From positions 1 to 53,079 of the forward strand of contig CAKZGI010000285.1 of NCBI GenBank assembly GCA_936914905.1: DNA of 53,079 nucleotides, in the 5' to 3' direction. The DNA comes from an uncultured Trichormus sp. GTDB lineage: Bacteria; Cyanobacteriota; Cyanobacteriia; Cyanobacteriales; Nostocaceae. Both the position numbers and the translations under genes were made by a program. Position 1 is the stretch's first letter; each line of letters opens with the position of its first letter. Positions 1 through 8,987 of this stretch are shown here, piece after piece. The notes beneath the pieces are model-generated. The model was not told the origin of the DNA. It did no database searches and saw only the letters and a list, made by a program, of their open reading frames with translations.

Positions 1-57
1 TGCATTTCAGCTTGGGCTAACAAGTCTTGAAACTGATGGTTAGTTATTCCCAGTAAA
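1..57 (-). mobile_element. 5' end of an IS5-like transposase gene (partial, at window edge)
   Basis: Read on the minus strand, the last bases give a peptide with the core QFQDLLAQAE. The same peptide occurs at about 47.3 kb in front of a recognisable cyanobacterial transposase, and the two DNA stretches are nearly identical over about 30 bases. It directly follows the dacB-like remnant, so the element seems to have inserted into or recombined with that gene. Only the start of the transposase lies inside the window; family assignment (IS5-like DDE transposase common in Nostoc) is from memory of the family. Confidence 0.5.
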
Positions 58-295
58 AGTGTTTGTGGAGATGATAGAGATTTTACCAAAATTACCCACC
101 CCAACGCATCTTTTTAAAGATAGGACGGTTAATTACAGTATTGATAGATGATTCTAGTTGAGCAGGACAAGTATATTTTACGGTAGTTGGTAGTGTAACA
201 GGAGTTTGTGCTTGAGTCATTTGCTCGTTAAAACTAACTTGAATCCCCAAAAATAATAGTATCAAGTGCATAGAAATTTTATGGGAAATCTTCAT
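58..295 (-). pseudogene. dacB-like D-Ala-D-Ala carboxypeptidase, N-terminal remnant
   Basis: The minus-strand reading begins with a plausible signal peptide (Met at 295, basic then hydrophobic), followed by TCPAQLESSINTVINRP and KKMRWG, then after a frameshift VILVKSLSSPQTL. The pattern CPAQL...INRP....RWG.LVQ.L.S..TL is what I know from the mature N-terminus of cyanobacterial PBP4/DacB-type (peptidase S13) D-alanyl-D-alanine carboxypeptidases, periplasmic enzymes of peptidoglycan maturation. The reading is broken after RWG by a frameshift and stop near 91-94, and homology ends near position 58 where transposase-like sequence begins. The SxxK active-site region is therefore not present. The ORF can be opened up to 370, but the start at 295 gives the better signal peptide. 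Confidence 0.5.
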
Positions 296-482
296 ACTAA
301 TTAATGGTAGATTGAATCGAAATGTTTTTATATGTAAAAAGCCCATGATAGTATATTCTATACTAGTCATGAGCTAAATAAACTTATTGACCCTACAACG
401 GCAAACTCAATCAACGGCAAACTCAATAATTCTTTTCGCTAAATGTGGTAATATTACAATTTAGATAGAAAAAGAATTATTC

Positions 483-941
483 CTATTCTTCCTCTTCCTC
501 TTCATATTCTTCAAACACTTCGTCTATTAGTTCTTCTGCTCGCTCATCGGAAATCTTCAATACTTCCTGAAGCTCAAACAGATAATCTTGATCTGATTCT
601 GATATATCTTCTTCCATCCCCACCACTAATATAGCGGTAATATAAGCGGTTTCACGATAATTCTTTTTTGTTAAGGATGCAATCGCACTGGGAATTAAAT
701 TCTCTGCTTTTTCTTTCTCTCTCAAGGTATTGACTTTTGCTGTCAACTGATCGAAATCTTCCTCAGCGTATTCTTCAAACACTCCAATACCTTCTAGCAT
801 TTCCGCTAATGGGTATTCTTCGGTGGGGATAATCCCTTCACCATCAGCAGAGGCTGAAAAAAGTCCCATAATAGCGATCGCTACTTCTGGTTCTAACTTC
901 ACTTTACTGCTGCGGCTTTTGAGCAAGTCACATTTAGACAT
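483..941 (-). CDS. TerB-like acidic protein, 152 aa
   Basis: The protein is strongly acidic and probably all-helical. It opens MSKCDLLKS, has a segment around residues 18-45 (EPEVAIAIMGLFSASADGEG) typical of the TerB fold, in which an AxADGE-like motif carries acidic residues, and ends in a run of glutamates. This matches short cyanobacterial proteins annotated as tellurite-resistance TerB family. The actual role in cyanobacteria is not established; TerB homologues are helical proteins linked to membrane or metal stress. It stands alone, with about 180 bases of apparently non-coding sequence upstream. The ATG at 941 is the only convincing start. No damage is visible. Confidence 0.6.
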   Translation of the reverse strand: MSKCDLLKSRSSKVKLEPEVAIAIMGLFSASADGEGIIPTEEYPLAEMLEGIGVFEEYAEEDFDQLTAKVNTLREKEKAENLIPSAIASLTKKNYRETAYITAILVVGMEEDISESDQDYLFELQEVLKISDERAEELIDEVFEEYEEEEEE

Positions 942-1121
942 AAATATCCTTGGATTTAGCTAACTTCTAAGATTCCCAAATGATTGCAGAAAATTACAGA
1001 TACTGTTACTTTTTTTCATACATTTCCAGACAAAAGTAATTTTTTCAACTTAAATTGTTTGTCTAAACTCAGCTAAAGAAACATTATCAGCTAAAGTACC
1101 TCTCTACTGAAGAAGAATAGC

Positions 1122-1303
1122 TTAACCAGTAGGAGAACGTAGCCACTCATCAATAGCAAGTTTCAAAAATCTCCAGCCATCCTCAATTTTCGACCTGGAA
1201 TCTTAACATGTAATGCTTGACGGAGGACTGCTTGAACAGGTAGCCGTAAGTATGTTGAAGTGTCTTCGATTGTTAAAACATCAGGTAATGTTGCTTGATT
1301 CAT
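1122..1303 (-). pseudogene. Small excisionase-type HTH protein, frameshifted
   Basis: From the ATG at 1303 the minus strand reads MNQATLPDVLTIEDTSTYLR, then LPVQAVLRQ and KIPGRK. In another frame it continues EDGWRFLKLAIDEWLRSPTG to a stop at 1122. Joined, this gives an about 60-residue protein with the layout of MerR/excisionase-like helix-turn-helix proteins (DUF-type 'helix-turn-helix domain-containing protein') frequent in cyanobacteria: the E(D)xxxYLR start, V..L...G.IPGRK, and a W/FLK..I..WL tail. The total of 182 bases is not a multiple of three, consistent with a one-base indel near 1184-1190. It would have been a DNA-binding protein, often near toxin or mobile genes. Inactive as it stands. 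Confidence 0.6.
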
Positions 1304-1398
1304 GAATGACTCCGTTGGTGTCAGAATGGTGTTGAAGTAGAAGTGTAGTTATTTCGAACTACAGCCCAGTTTCAGCAATTATTCGTACAGTAGAATAC

Positions 1399-3327
1399 TT
1401 ACAACTTAGTGCCGCACTCAGAACAGAAGTTATGGTTAGGCGAGTTTTTTGTCCCACAATGACTGCAAGCAACTGGCTCATCTGTATTTGTCGGTGCAGG
1501 TTTTGGCAAACCAAACATCTGCGCATTACTCTTACCAGGGGCTACCATCGGATAGCAGTTTTCATCTCTGGTAACATGAACGTTGACAATCACTGGTCCA
1601 TTGTGTGCCAGCATTTCAGCAATTTTATCTGCTAATTCTTCCCGGCTGCTAATCACCATCCCTTTGATGCCATAAGCCTGTGCTAACAGCTCAATATCTG
1701 GCATCCCTACTTCCATATTTGAGCAGGAATAACGTTCACCATAAAAGGCTTCTTGCCATTGACGCACCATTCCCTGCCAACCGTTGTTTAAAATTACAGT
1801 CTTGATATTTATCCCATACTGTGCTATAGTACCCAATTCCTGTAAGCACATTTGGAAACTGGCATCACCGCTAATACAGATCACTTCTTCATCAGGGAAG
1901 GCTACTTTAGCACCCATAGCCGCAGGGACACCAAAACCCATTGTTCCTAAACCTGCGCTAGAAATCCAGCGTCTAGGTCCATTTTTGAGGAATTGTGCTG
2001 CCCACATTTGATGTTGACCAACATCGGTGGTATAAAAAGCATTGGGTGCTTGACTCCCAACTGCCACAATTAGCTCTTGGGGAGAAATGCTGTCAGCATG
2101 ATGAGGCACAACCAAGGGATAATCTTGTTTCCAACGGTTAATTAGATTTAACCATTCTTGATTTTTATTAGGTGTAGTTTTTCCCCTTGCGTCTTGACAT
2201 CGCCGGAGTAAATCAGTTAAAACACTCTTGACATCGCCAACTATAGGAACTTCAGGAACGCGGTTTTTACCAACTTCTGCCGGGTCAATGTCGATGTGAA
2301 TAACTTTAGCACGAGAAGCAAATTCACCTAATTTTCCTGTTACACGGTCATCAAATCTTGCACCAACACAAATCAGCAAATCACAATCTGTAACCGCAAA
2401 ATTAGCGTAAGCAGTACCGTGCATCCCTAACATTCCTAAAGATAGGGGATGATGTTCATCAAATGCACCAATACCCATAAGGGTTGTGGTGACGGGTATA
2501 TTAAATAATTCTGCCAGACGTTTAACTTCTGCGTGGGCATTGGCTGCGATCGCACCCCCACCAACATATAATAAGGGTCTGCGACTTTCCCTAATCAACT
2601 GAATCGCCGCATTAATTTGTCGGGGATTACCTTTAACTGTAGGACGATATCCAGGTAACTTGACTGAACCAGGTTCTACAGGCAGATAATCAAATTCTTC
2701 CAAAGCCACATCTTTGGGAACATCTATCAAAACTGGTCCTGGTCTGCCTGTATTGGCAATGTGGAACGCTTCAGCCACAATCCGCGGCATATCTTTGGGG
2801 TCACGGACTACATAAGAATGCTTGACAATGGGCAGAGTAATACCGTAGATATCTGTTTCTTGGAAAGCATCTGTACCAATTGCCGCTCGTGGTACTTGTC
2901 CTGTCACCACAATCATCGGAATGGAATCCATGTAAGCTGTGGCAATACCTGTCACTAAGTTGGTCGCTCCAGGACCAGAAGTACCAAAACACACTCCTAC
3001 TTTACCTGTCGCGCGGGCGTAGCCGTCAGCCGCATGGGAAGCACCTTGTTCATGTCTAACAAGAATGTGTTTAATTGTACCAGTTGCTTCTACTTTATAC
3101 AGGTCATCATAAATCGGTAGAATTGCCCCACCGGGATAACCAAAAATGTACTCAACACCGTGACGGAGGAGACTATCTAACAAGGCAAACCCGCCAGAAG
3201 CCCTTGTGGGAGCGACAATTGGTGAGTTAGAGACAGGAGACTTTTGGTGATTTTCAGATTGTGGGAGACTTATTTGAGAAGGCGATTCTCCTGCGGAGAC
3301 ACTTTGTGAACGCACGGTTAACCTCAA
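1399..3327 (-). CDS. ilvB: Acetolactate synthase, large catalytic subunit, with C-terminal zinc ribbon
   Basis: Catalyses the first common step of valine, leucine and isoleucine synthesis: condensation of two pyruvates, or of pyruvate with 2-oxobutyrate, using thiamine diphosphate. Visible features are the N-terminal ThDP-binding domain ([13 protein letters not shown], then [18 protein letters not shown] with the catalytic Glu), the central FAD-associated domain ([13 protein letters not shown]) and the C-terminal ThDP/Mg motif GDASFQM at about 487 with NN about 28 residues on. The last 25 residues add a zinc-ribbon-like tail with Cys621, 624, 635 and 638, which I know from cyanobacterial IlvB. 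At 642 aa it is slightly longer than usual. The start is uncertain: the longest frame opens with TTG at 3327, and a GTG at 3315 is also possible. It is monocistronic here; the small subunit ilvN is not in the window. Confidence 0.93.
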   Translation of the reverse strand: MRLTVRSQSVSAGESPSQISLPQSENHQKSPVSNSPIVAPTRASGGFALLDSLLRHGVEYIFGYPGGAILPIYDDLYKVEATGTIKHILVRHEQGASHAADGYARATGKVGVCFGTSGPGATNLVTGIATAYMDSIPMIVVTGQVPRAAIGTDAFQETDIYGITLPIVKHSYVVRDPKDMPRIVAEAFHIANTGRPGPVLIDVPKDVALEEFDYLPVEPGSVKLPGYRPTVKGNPRQINAAIQLIRESRRPLLYVGGGAIAANAHAEVKRLAELFNIPVTTTLMGIGAFDEHHPLSLGMLGMHGTAYANFAVTDCDLLICVGARFDDRVTGKLGEFASRAKVIHIDIDPAEVGKNRVPEVPIVGDVKSVLTDLLRRCQDARGKTTPNKNQEWLNLINRWKQDYPLVVPHHADSISPQELIVAVGSQAPNAFYTTDVGQHQMWAAQFLKNGPRRWISSAGLGTMGFGVPAAMGAKVAFPDEEVICISGDASFQMCLQELGTIAQYGINIKTVILNNGWQGMVRQWQEAFYGERYSCSNMEVGMPDIELLAQAYGIKGMVISSREELADKIAEMLAHNGPVIVNVHVTRDENCYPMVAPGKSNAQMFGLPKPAPTNTDEPVACSHCGTKNSPNHNFCSECGTKL

Positions 3328-3452
3328 AATATAACTAAAGTTAAGGCTTAGATTCTGTATTTATAATTTCATTTTAATGGCAAAGCTCTTATTACCAATG
3401 CTTAGAAATCTCTATTTATCAGCATTAAGGATGGATTATGATTCTACAGGAT

Positions 3453-4700
3453 TTAGATCACATCTTGCAAGACTCTCCTGGTATTGTGCCAAGTCCAGAA
3501 ACCGATAACTAGGACAGTGAGACTCATTCCGGACAGCACCACTGGCAATCCAAAGGCGTTAACCAGCTTGGTTGTAATCAACAGAGGTGCAGAGAGGGCA
3601 ATATTAATGGCATGATTTTGAAACCCAAATACCTTACCATGCATTGCTGGCGGAGTGTTTTGTTGAATCAAAGTTTGCATTGGCACGTTAATTAGGGCTG
3701 CACCTAAACCTAAGAAAACGGACAGTCCCAACACTAAAGCTAGGTTCTGAATAAAAATAAACATTCCTAATGCCACTGCCATAAATATAAAACCAATCAA
3801 AGGCAAAGGCTTACGATCTAATTTCTGTCCAAAGTGTCCTATAATCCCTGCACCTAAAACCATTCCTACGCCAGCCGCTGCCACAAAAAAGCTAAAATCA
3901 GTTTGCTCTAAGTTTAACTTTGCAGCTAATCTAATGGATAATTCCAGGAGTGCAGCAAACACGCAGTACAAAGCGACGATTTGCAGCATAGCATTCCAGA
4001 TGAGTCCATTTTGTTTGAGATACCGCCAACCTTGTAAGAATTCAGTTAAGGGATTAGCTACAGAGGTTTGCCGATCTTCTTTAAAACGAATGGGTAGCAT
4101 AATTGCCGCAGACAAAAGGTAGAAACCACCTACTAATATTTCTTTACCAAATTCAAAGTTGAGATATTCAGCCCAGTGCAGAATTGGCTTGCCCACAGCA
4201 TAGCCAACAATTAATGCTCCCATCATGGTGCTGCTAAATAAGGCATTGGCAGCCATCAGATTCTCTCGTTTCACCATTAGGGGTATAGTAGCTTGTTCGG
4301 CGGGAGCAAAAAACTGTGTCACAGTGGAGATACCAAAATTAAGTGCTAATAATATTCCTAACTGTCGTGGCAAGAATGGTATACACAGGGTCAATAACCC
4401 ACGGATAAGATCAGAACCAATCATGATCACCCTTTTTGGCATCCTGTCAACAATAACACCACCAGCAGAACCAAAAAAAATGGCTGGCAGGGTAAAGGCC
4501 ATGTATAAATAAAAGCGCCCTGTCCCTTCTGACAAATTAGCAGGTAAGTATTTTTTCTCTAATAAGTCAATCATTAGGATTAGTAAAACCTTATCTGCTA
4601 ACTGGGAAATCAGTTGCCCAATCCACAGAAGCATAAAATTGCGGTTTTTTAGCAGTGCGGCAAAGCCGTTATTGACAGCAGTTGGTTCAGTGGGAAACAT
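3453..4700 (-). CDS. MFS transporter, 415 aa
   Basis: An integral membrane protein with about twelve hydrophobic segments. It starts RNFMLLWIGQLISQLADKVL, the typical first helix of major facilitator proteins resembling the DHA/enterobactin-exporter-like group (MFS_3). The loop between helices 2 and 3 contains GGVIVDRMPKRVIMIGSDLIRG, a variant of the MFS signature G-x3-D-R-x-G-R-R. A second half starts with LIWNAMLQIVALYCVF. The substrate cannot be read from sequence. The protein is full length with a clean ATG at 4700. It lies between ilvB and a GGGGCAT heptamer array on the upstream side, without an obvious operon partner. Confidence 0.85.
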   Translation of the reverse strand: MFPTEPTAVNNGFAALLKNRNFMLLWIGQLISQLADKVLLILMIDLLEKKYLPANLSEGTGRFYLYMAFTLPAIFFGSAGGVIVDRMPKRVIMIGSDLIRGLLTLCIPFLPRQLGILLALNFGISTVTQFFAPAEQATIPLMVKRENLMAANALFSSTMMGALIVGYAVGKPILHWAEYLNFEFGKEILVGGFYLLSAAIMLPIRFKEDRQTSVANPLTEFLQGWRYLKQNGLIWNAMLQIVALYCVFAALLELSIRLAAKLNLEQTDFSFFVAAAGVGMVLGAGIIGHFGQKLDRKPLPLIGFIFMAVALGMFIFIQNLALVLGLSVFLGLGAALINVPMQTLIQQNTPPAMHGKVFGFQNHAINIALSAPLLITTKLVNAFGLPVVLSGMSLTVLVIGFWTWHNTRRVLQDVI

Positions 4701-4724
4701 TTAGATACTATTGACTAAGGTAAT

Positions 4725-4781
4725 TGGGCATGGGGCATTGGGCATGGGGCATGGGACATGGGGCATGGGGCATGGGGCATT
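4725..4781. repeat. Heptamer tandem array (GGGGCAT/GGGCATT type), about 8 units
   Basis: Tandem seven-base units GGGGCAT with variants GGGCATT and GGGACAT. Such short tandemly repeated repetitive (STRR) sequences are known from heterocystous cyanobacteria. The same unit in reverse orientation forms a longer array at 29988-30104. Here it lies upstream of the MFS transporter start. The following stretch to about 4865 is C-rich (CTCCCCCAT-like) and also of repeated character. Confidence 0.85.
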
Positions 4782-4866
4782 AGGAAAATTACTTCGCCAT
4801 CTCCCCCATCTCCCTCATCTTCCGCATCTCCCCCATCTTCCGTGTCCCCAGTCCCCAATCCCCTTC

Positions 4867-5454
4867 TTATTCATAGTGTTTTAGTAACAAATGTAAAAAT
4901 TCAGCAGCATTCAGACGATTCTGGGGCTGGGAACACCCAATTGATTGATCTACCCAATAACCTTGTACCGTTTGGGGCGATCGCCACATTGATAAATGCT
5001 CTACTGATGGATCGGCATAAAAATTATCTTCCCCACTACTTAAAATAGCAGAACTCCAATGGGTAAAATAATCATGACTCAAGCGATGTATTGGGAAATT
5101 ACCCCATAGTGGGACTCCCCAGCCATCTATAGCAATAAAAGCTTTGACATTACCGCCCAAGACTTGCCACTTGGTAGCAGCGATAATTGCGCCAATTACA
5201 CCAGCACTAAAGCTAATGAATATAACAGGCGATTCTAGCTTATTACTCAAGCGATGCCTACGGCGATCAAAGTTATCATGCAAAAACTGCAAAATATGAA
5301 ATCCTGATAAAGCTAAAATACCTTCCCCTGGAAAAGTAAGTATATCTACTGCGATTCCATTGATGGTTATATCAGTCGCTGGGTTTAAGCATTCTGCAAT
5401 AAAGCTTTCAGTTAATTCTGGTTCATGAATTCCAGGGCAAATAATAATAGTCAT
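4867..5454 (-). CDS. Alpha/beta-hydrolase-like protein, 195 aa
   Basis: The protein starts MTIIICPGIHEPELT (first beta strand and oxyanion-type loop) and has VIFISFSAGVIGAI near residues 80-92, in which SFSAG looks like the G-x-S-x-G nucleophile elbow with the first Gly replaced by Ser. The C-terminal part contains conserved-looking W and H residues (DGWGVPLWGNFPIHRLSHDYFTHW, cited in part). I know similar roughly 200-residue conserved cyanobacterial proteins without assigned function, usually described as alpha/beta hydrolases. Substrate unknown. It is intact, with a clean ATG at 5454. It is the only gene between the heptamer array and the long upstream spacer. Confidence 0.6.
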   Translation of the reverse strand: MTIIICPGIHEPELTESFIAECLNPATDITINGIAVDILTFPGEGILALSGFHILQFLHDNFDRRRHRLSNKLESPVIFISFSAGVIGAIIAATKWQVLGGNVKAFIAIDGWGVPLWGNFPIHRLSHDYFTHWSSAILSSGEDNFYADPSVEHLSMWRSPQTVQGYWVDQSIGCSQPQNRLNAAEFLHLLLKHYE

Positions 5455-5782
5455 TTACTTTGTTATATTGGCAATTATCACACTTTTCTTTCTTTAGAAA
5501 GATTAAATATTTTAGATTCAATATTTTAAATATTATGTATTTGCATCAAATTGCACCTTTGATTTAGTTTTTTTAAGTTAAAAATTACACACAATTGGCA
5601 CTGATAAATAAAAAACACAGTCTCCTATGTAAGGTAATAACAACACTATGCCTTCAGATGTATATTTTTGTGTTTATCTCTATCCTATCCCCCTGGAAGG
5701 GATAATAATGAACAAGTATGGGTCATGATACAGTCATTCCCACTTACAATCTCGCCATTTTGGTTATATTGAGGAAATTATT
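5455..5782. other. Intergenic region between divergent genes
   Basis: About 330 bases, AT-rich, between the divergent hydrolase-like gene (minus) and ferrochelatase-like gene (plus). No ORF with a recognisable product. It must hold both promoters, but no unambiguous -35/-10 pair stands out. A GAGGAAATTA stretch at 5771-5780 precedes the GTG start of the downstream gene and can act as its ribosome binding site. Confidence 0.5.
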
Positions 5783-6901
5783 GTGGTTGCAACTCCAGAA
5801 AAACTGCAACATACTCACGAGCATCTACCAGGCCATGACCGAGTAGCTGTATTGCTCATGGGCTACGGTGAAGTCGAAAGCTACGAAGATTTCGCTAATT
5901 ATAATGAACAGGCTTTAAATCTACTTACTGCCAAATTCGCTCCAGTACCCACTTGGATTTATCCCCCCCTAGCAAAACTATTGGCGTTATTTGACCGTCA
6001 TGAGTGGGGACATACACATCATGATTTCATCTCTCCACATAATGCTATTTTTGAACGGCAACGGGCTGGAATTGAACACAAATTACAACATAAGTGGGGT
6101 GGTGGTATTCAAGTTTTCAAAGCTTTTAACTTTTGCGCTCCTTTTTTGCCTAAACAGGTTTTAGCAGAACTCAAAAATCAAGGTTTTGAAAAAATATTAA
6201 TTTATCCGTTGTTGGTAGTAGATTCTATTTTCACCAGTGGCATAGCTATTGAGCAAGTTAATAATGCTCTAGCTGAATTAGCTGATGGTGATGAACATTG
6301 GGTAAAAGGAATGCGTTATATTCCTTCTTTCTACAATGAGCCTGAATATATTAATTTAATGGCGCGTTTGGTAGAAGAAAAAATTAATTCTGACTTAGCA
6401 GATGCCTACCTACCTTCACAAATTGGCATTGTGTTGATGAATCATGGTTGTCCTCACAAAGCCAAAGGATTTACATCTGGTGTTGATGAAAGTCAAGCAC
6501 TTTACGAATTAGTCAGAGAAAAGTTAATTAACCGTTATCCTTTAATTTCTGTAGGTTGGTTAAACCACGATACACCGCTAATTGACTGGACACAGCCAAA
6601 TGCTACCCAAGCTGCAAAAAATATCATTAAATTGGGTGCAGAAGTGGTAATGTTTATGCCAATTGGCTTTGCTACAGAAAACCACGAAACATTGTTAGAT
6701 GTTCATCACATCATTCATGATTTAGAAAAACAGCATCCGAATGTGGATTATTTACAAATGGCTTGTGTAAATGACGATCCCCAATTTTTGGATATGGCTG
6801 CTGAATGGGCAAATGGTCATATTGCAGAGTTGATGCGAGAAGAAGCTAAGGAAGTTAATGTGCAGTTGGCTTTAACTCATCATCATCACCATCATCATTA
6901 G
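5783..6901 (+). CDS. Ferrochelatase-family protein with C-terminal heptahistidine
   Basis: This 372-residue protein matches the chelatase fold of ferrochelatase: an opening VAVLLMGYGEVESYEDF, a second-domain start GIVLMNHGCPHKAKG (position of the catalytic His), and FMPIGFATENHETLLDVHHI near the end, equivalent to the HemH motif with the catalytic Glu (SEHxETL). It lacks the C-terminal transmembrane CAB-like segment that cyanobacterial HemH usually carries, and its sequence around the substrate loops is divergent. I therefore regard it as a ferrochelatase paralogue of unproven substrate rather than hemH itself. The last seven residues are all His, a natural metal-binding tail. The start is GTG at 5783 after GAGGAAATTA. 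Confidence 0.7.
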   Translation: MVATPEKLQHTHEHLPGHDRVAVLLMGYGEVESYEDFANYNEQALNLLTAKFAPVPTWIYPPLAKLLALFDRHEWGHTHHDFISPHNAIFERQRAGIEHKLQHKWGGGIQVFKAFNFCAPFLPKQVLAELKNQGFEKILIYPLLVVDSIFTSGIAIEQVNNALAELADGDEHWVKGMRYIPSFYNEPEYINLMARLVEEKINSDLADAYLPSQIGIVLMNHGCPHKAKGFTSGVDESQALYELVREKLINRYPLISVGWLNHDTPLIDWTQPNATQAAKNIIKLGAEVVMFMPIGFATENHETLLDVHHIIHDLEKQHPNVDYLQMACVNDDPQFLDMAAEWANGHIAELMREEAKEVNVQLALTHHHHHHH

Positions 6902-7253
6902 GTGATTGGAAAATTAGGTGATTGGAAAGAAGAGGGTGCAGGATGTGAGAAGAATAATTTTTTGTCTCTTGCCTTTTACTTGACCGAAACAGGGTGTGGG
7001 GTGTAGGGAAACTTACCTACTGCGCTGGGTTTGGAGAACCCAGCCCTCTACACCTCTTTCAAACATAACCTCTTTCAAACATAAATTTCGTAAACGACCC
7101 AACTATGAATTGGGGGTTTTTTATTTGGAAGTCCCTTGAAGTAATTTTTATATTATTTTGAGACATAATCTCCAGTATTACTTTATCCGGTATTACTTTA
7201 TTCTGTTATTAGATTTTTCAATCTAACGAAATAATTTTAATACCAGTATCCAG
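6902..7253. other. Intergenic region with direct repeat and terminator-like hairpin
   Basis: No gene visible. Just after the ferrochelatase-like gene is a short direct repeat (TTAGGTGATTGGAAA twice, about 6898-6928). A CTGGGTTTGGAGAACCCAG hairpin sits at about 7024-7042, and a terminator-like hairpin lies at 7098-7122. The last 130 bases before the next gene are AT-rich and contain no clear promoter. Confidence 0.5.
7098..7122 (+). terminator. Rho-independent-type terminator
   Basis: CCCAA (7098-7102) pairs with TTGGG (7110-7114) across a seven-base loop, followed by GG and TTTTTT at 7117-7122. It lies downstream of the ferrochelatase-like gene on the same strand, so it probably ends that transcript. 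The stem is short. Confidence 0.5.
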
Positions 7254-7889
7254 ATGAAAACAACTACAGCGAATATTCACAGTCAGCCACCTACACCAAG
7301 CTATTCACCTTCTGTACCCCTTCATGTGTACCGGGAATTAGTTGCGGAGTTACAGGCGGTACAGGCTAAGTTAGATGTAGTCACCAGGCATAATCAGAAA
7401 TTGTCCCAGGAAAATCAACAACTGCGGCAAGAAATTACTAAAGTGGTTCAGTCTTGTTTAGAACTGCAAAAGTTAGTAGACTCTTCAGTACCTGTCTCTC
7501 AACCAGCTAAACACACTAAAGCTGATGTCCTAAACACTATACGGGGGTATGAGCCATTACTAGGTATTGAAGCTAAAGCTAAAGCTAAATATGCAAATAA
7601 ACCACCTGCGAAAACAGCATCTCCTCCACGTCAACCAACTCCCAAACCACCTCAAAAAATCCGACGTGAGGTTTTTTCTGTACCTGTTATAGATATGAAT
7701 TTTCCCTCTTCAGCACCAGTTTTCATAGATGAAAAAGAAGTAACATATTATACTGATCATGAGTCTGAATTAAAGGGACTGAATAGTTGGTGGTTAATAA
7801 TTACTATTGTCTTAATTATGATTACTGGTTTTGGTGCTGGGTATTTAGTTATGCGTCCTTTATTGCAAAATCAGAGTCAGAGTCGTTAG
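7254..7889 (+). CDS. Coiled-coil protein with C-terminal membrane anchor, 211 aa
   Basis: Function not recognised. Residues about 25-75 (VYRELVAELQAVQAKLDVV, then HNQKLSQENQQLRQEITK) are a coiled coil with leucine heptads. Residues about 105-140 are Lys/Pro-rich and probably disordered. Residues about 178-200 (WWLIITIVLIMITGFGAGYLV) form one transmembrane helix, leaving a short tail. The architecture suggests a tail-anchored cytoplasmic coiled-coil protein. It is conserved in style with uncharacterised Nostocales proteins. The ATG at 7254 has no strong Shine-Dalgarno sequence. No sign of damage. Confidence 0.6.
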   Translation: MKTTTANIHSQPPTPSYSPSVPLHVYRELVAELQAVQAKLDVVTRHNQKLSQENQQLRQEITKVVQSCLELQKLVDSSVPVSQPAKHTKADVLNTIRGYEPLLGIEAKAKAKYANKPPAKTASPPRQPTPKPPQKIRREVFSVPVIDMNFPSSAPVFIDEKEVTYYTDHESELKGLNSWWLIITIVLIMITGFGAGYLVMRPLLQNQSQSR

Positions 7890-7958
7890 CTATTCAACAC
7901 CTATGAATCCATTTCTTCATCATCCTAGTTGACTACTGACTGCTGATTACTTACATGA

Positions 7959-8771
7959 TTAAATTTTACCCGCAAGAGGTAAATTCACCTTCAATCGTTT
8001 AAACATTGCTTCCCGCCCTTGCATTGCTAAGGTATCATTTAAGGGTGAAAGTTGAATTTCTTCCTGATATTTCAACCTTAAGGCCGTTTGAATTAACCAA
8101 TCTGCTACAAAGGGATTTTTCGGTAACAATGGCCCGTGAGAATAGGTTGCGATCGCATTCTGATAAAATGCACCTTCTGTACCATCTTCACCATTATTAC
8201 CTAAGCCGTACACCACGCGCCCCAAGGCTTCCACTTTACCTAATTTAGTGCGTCCACCATGATTTTCAAACCCGACTAAATAGGGCTTAGTTCCTATCAT
8301 TGCTTCCAGTTCTTGTGCAAGACGTGAAGCTGTAACTTCTATAACCAAATTACCAATACAACGTTTCGTATTTTCACCAGGATGGATAGAAACTAAATCT
8401 AATATTCCTAAACCTTCAATTCTTTGTCCCAAGCCTGGTTCATAATAATGTCCTAGTAGTTGGGGAGAACCACAGGTAAAAACCCCTGGTGTACCATTTT
8501 CGATTTTTTCCCGCATTGCGTCAGCTTTTGCACCTTGTAAGTCCCGCATCACGATTTCTTGCTGACGGTCTTGTGCGCCTCCACCGACTATCACATCCAC
8601 TGATTTTAGATCATCTGGGGTGGAGTTTTGGTCTAAGGGCAATACTGTGACGTTATATTCCCGCCATTGTGCGCGACGTTCTATAATTATAACATTTCCG
8701 CGATCGCCATAGGTACTCATCAACTGAGGATATAACCAGCCTATAATAATTTCCATTTGTCCAGAACTCAT
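7959..8771 (-). CDS. gatD: GatD-like class I glutamine amidotransferase (lipid II isoglutaminyl synthase subunit)
   Basis: A CobB/CobQ-like glutamine amidotransferase of 270 aa. It begins IIIGWLYPQLMSTYGDRGN, typical of GatD; VFTCGSPQLLGHYYE carries the nucleophile at about Cys100 and ATYSHGPLLPKNP the histidine at about 212. GatD releases ammonia from glutamine for its partner MurT, which amidates the second-position glutamate of lipid II to isoglutamine in the cytoplasm. MurT is normally the adjacent gene. Upstream of position 8771 there is only about 200 bases of non-coding DNA and then a divergent gene, so murT is not next to it here. CobQ-like enzymes are longer and fused to a synthetase domain, which argues against that alternative. 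Confidence 0.8.
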   Translation of the reverse strand: MSSGQMEIIIGWLYPQLMSTYGDRGNVIIIERRAQWREYNVTVLPLDQNSTPDDLKSVDVIVGGGAQDRQQEIVMRDLQGAKADAMREKIENGTPGVFTCGSPQLLGHYYEPGLGQRIEGLGILDLVSIHPGENTKRCIGNLVIEVTASRLAQELEAMIGTKPYLVGFENHGGRTKLGKVEALGRVVYGLGNNGEDGTEGAFYQNAIATYSHGPLLPKNPFVADWLIQTALRLKYQEEIQLSPLNDTLAMQGREAMFKRLKVNLPLAGKI

Positions 8772-8987
8772 AAATCCTTACTTTAACAATTCAAATTAAT
8801 GTGCGTTCAATGTTACCTCATTTTTTCTATTTCTCCATTTTATCTGGGAATTTTGTAGTTTATGTAACAGTATTTATTTTAACTTGTCACAATAATTAAT
8901 AAAAAGCTAAAGTCTCAATTTTACTTCGACTGATAAAACTACAGAAATAATAGGGTTTTCTTCACAAACGCATAAATTAATAAATAT

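Noticed and set aside
1432-2992. Several plus-strand and one minus-strand frame of 60-75 codons inside ilvB
   Set aside because: They lie wholly within the strongly conserved ilvB frame and show no domain-like sequence; shadows.
6880-6900. His tail as an artificial tag or vector contamination
   Set aside because: Codons are mixed CAT/CAC and continuous with genomic flanks; no cloning sequence nearby.
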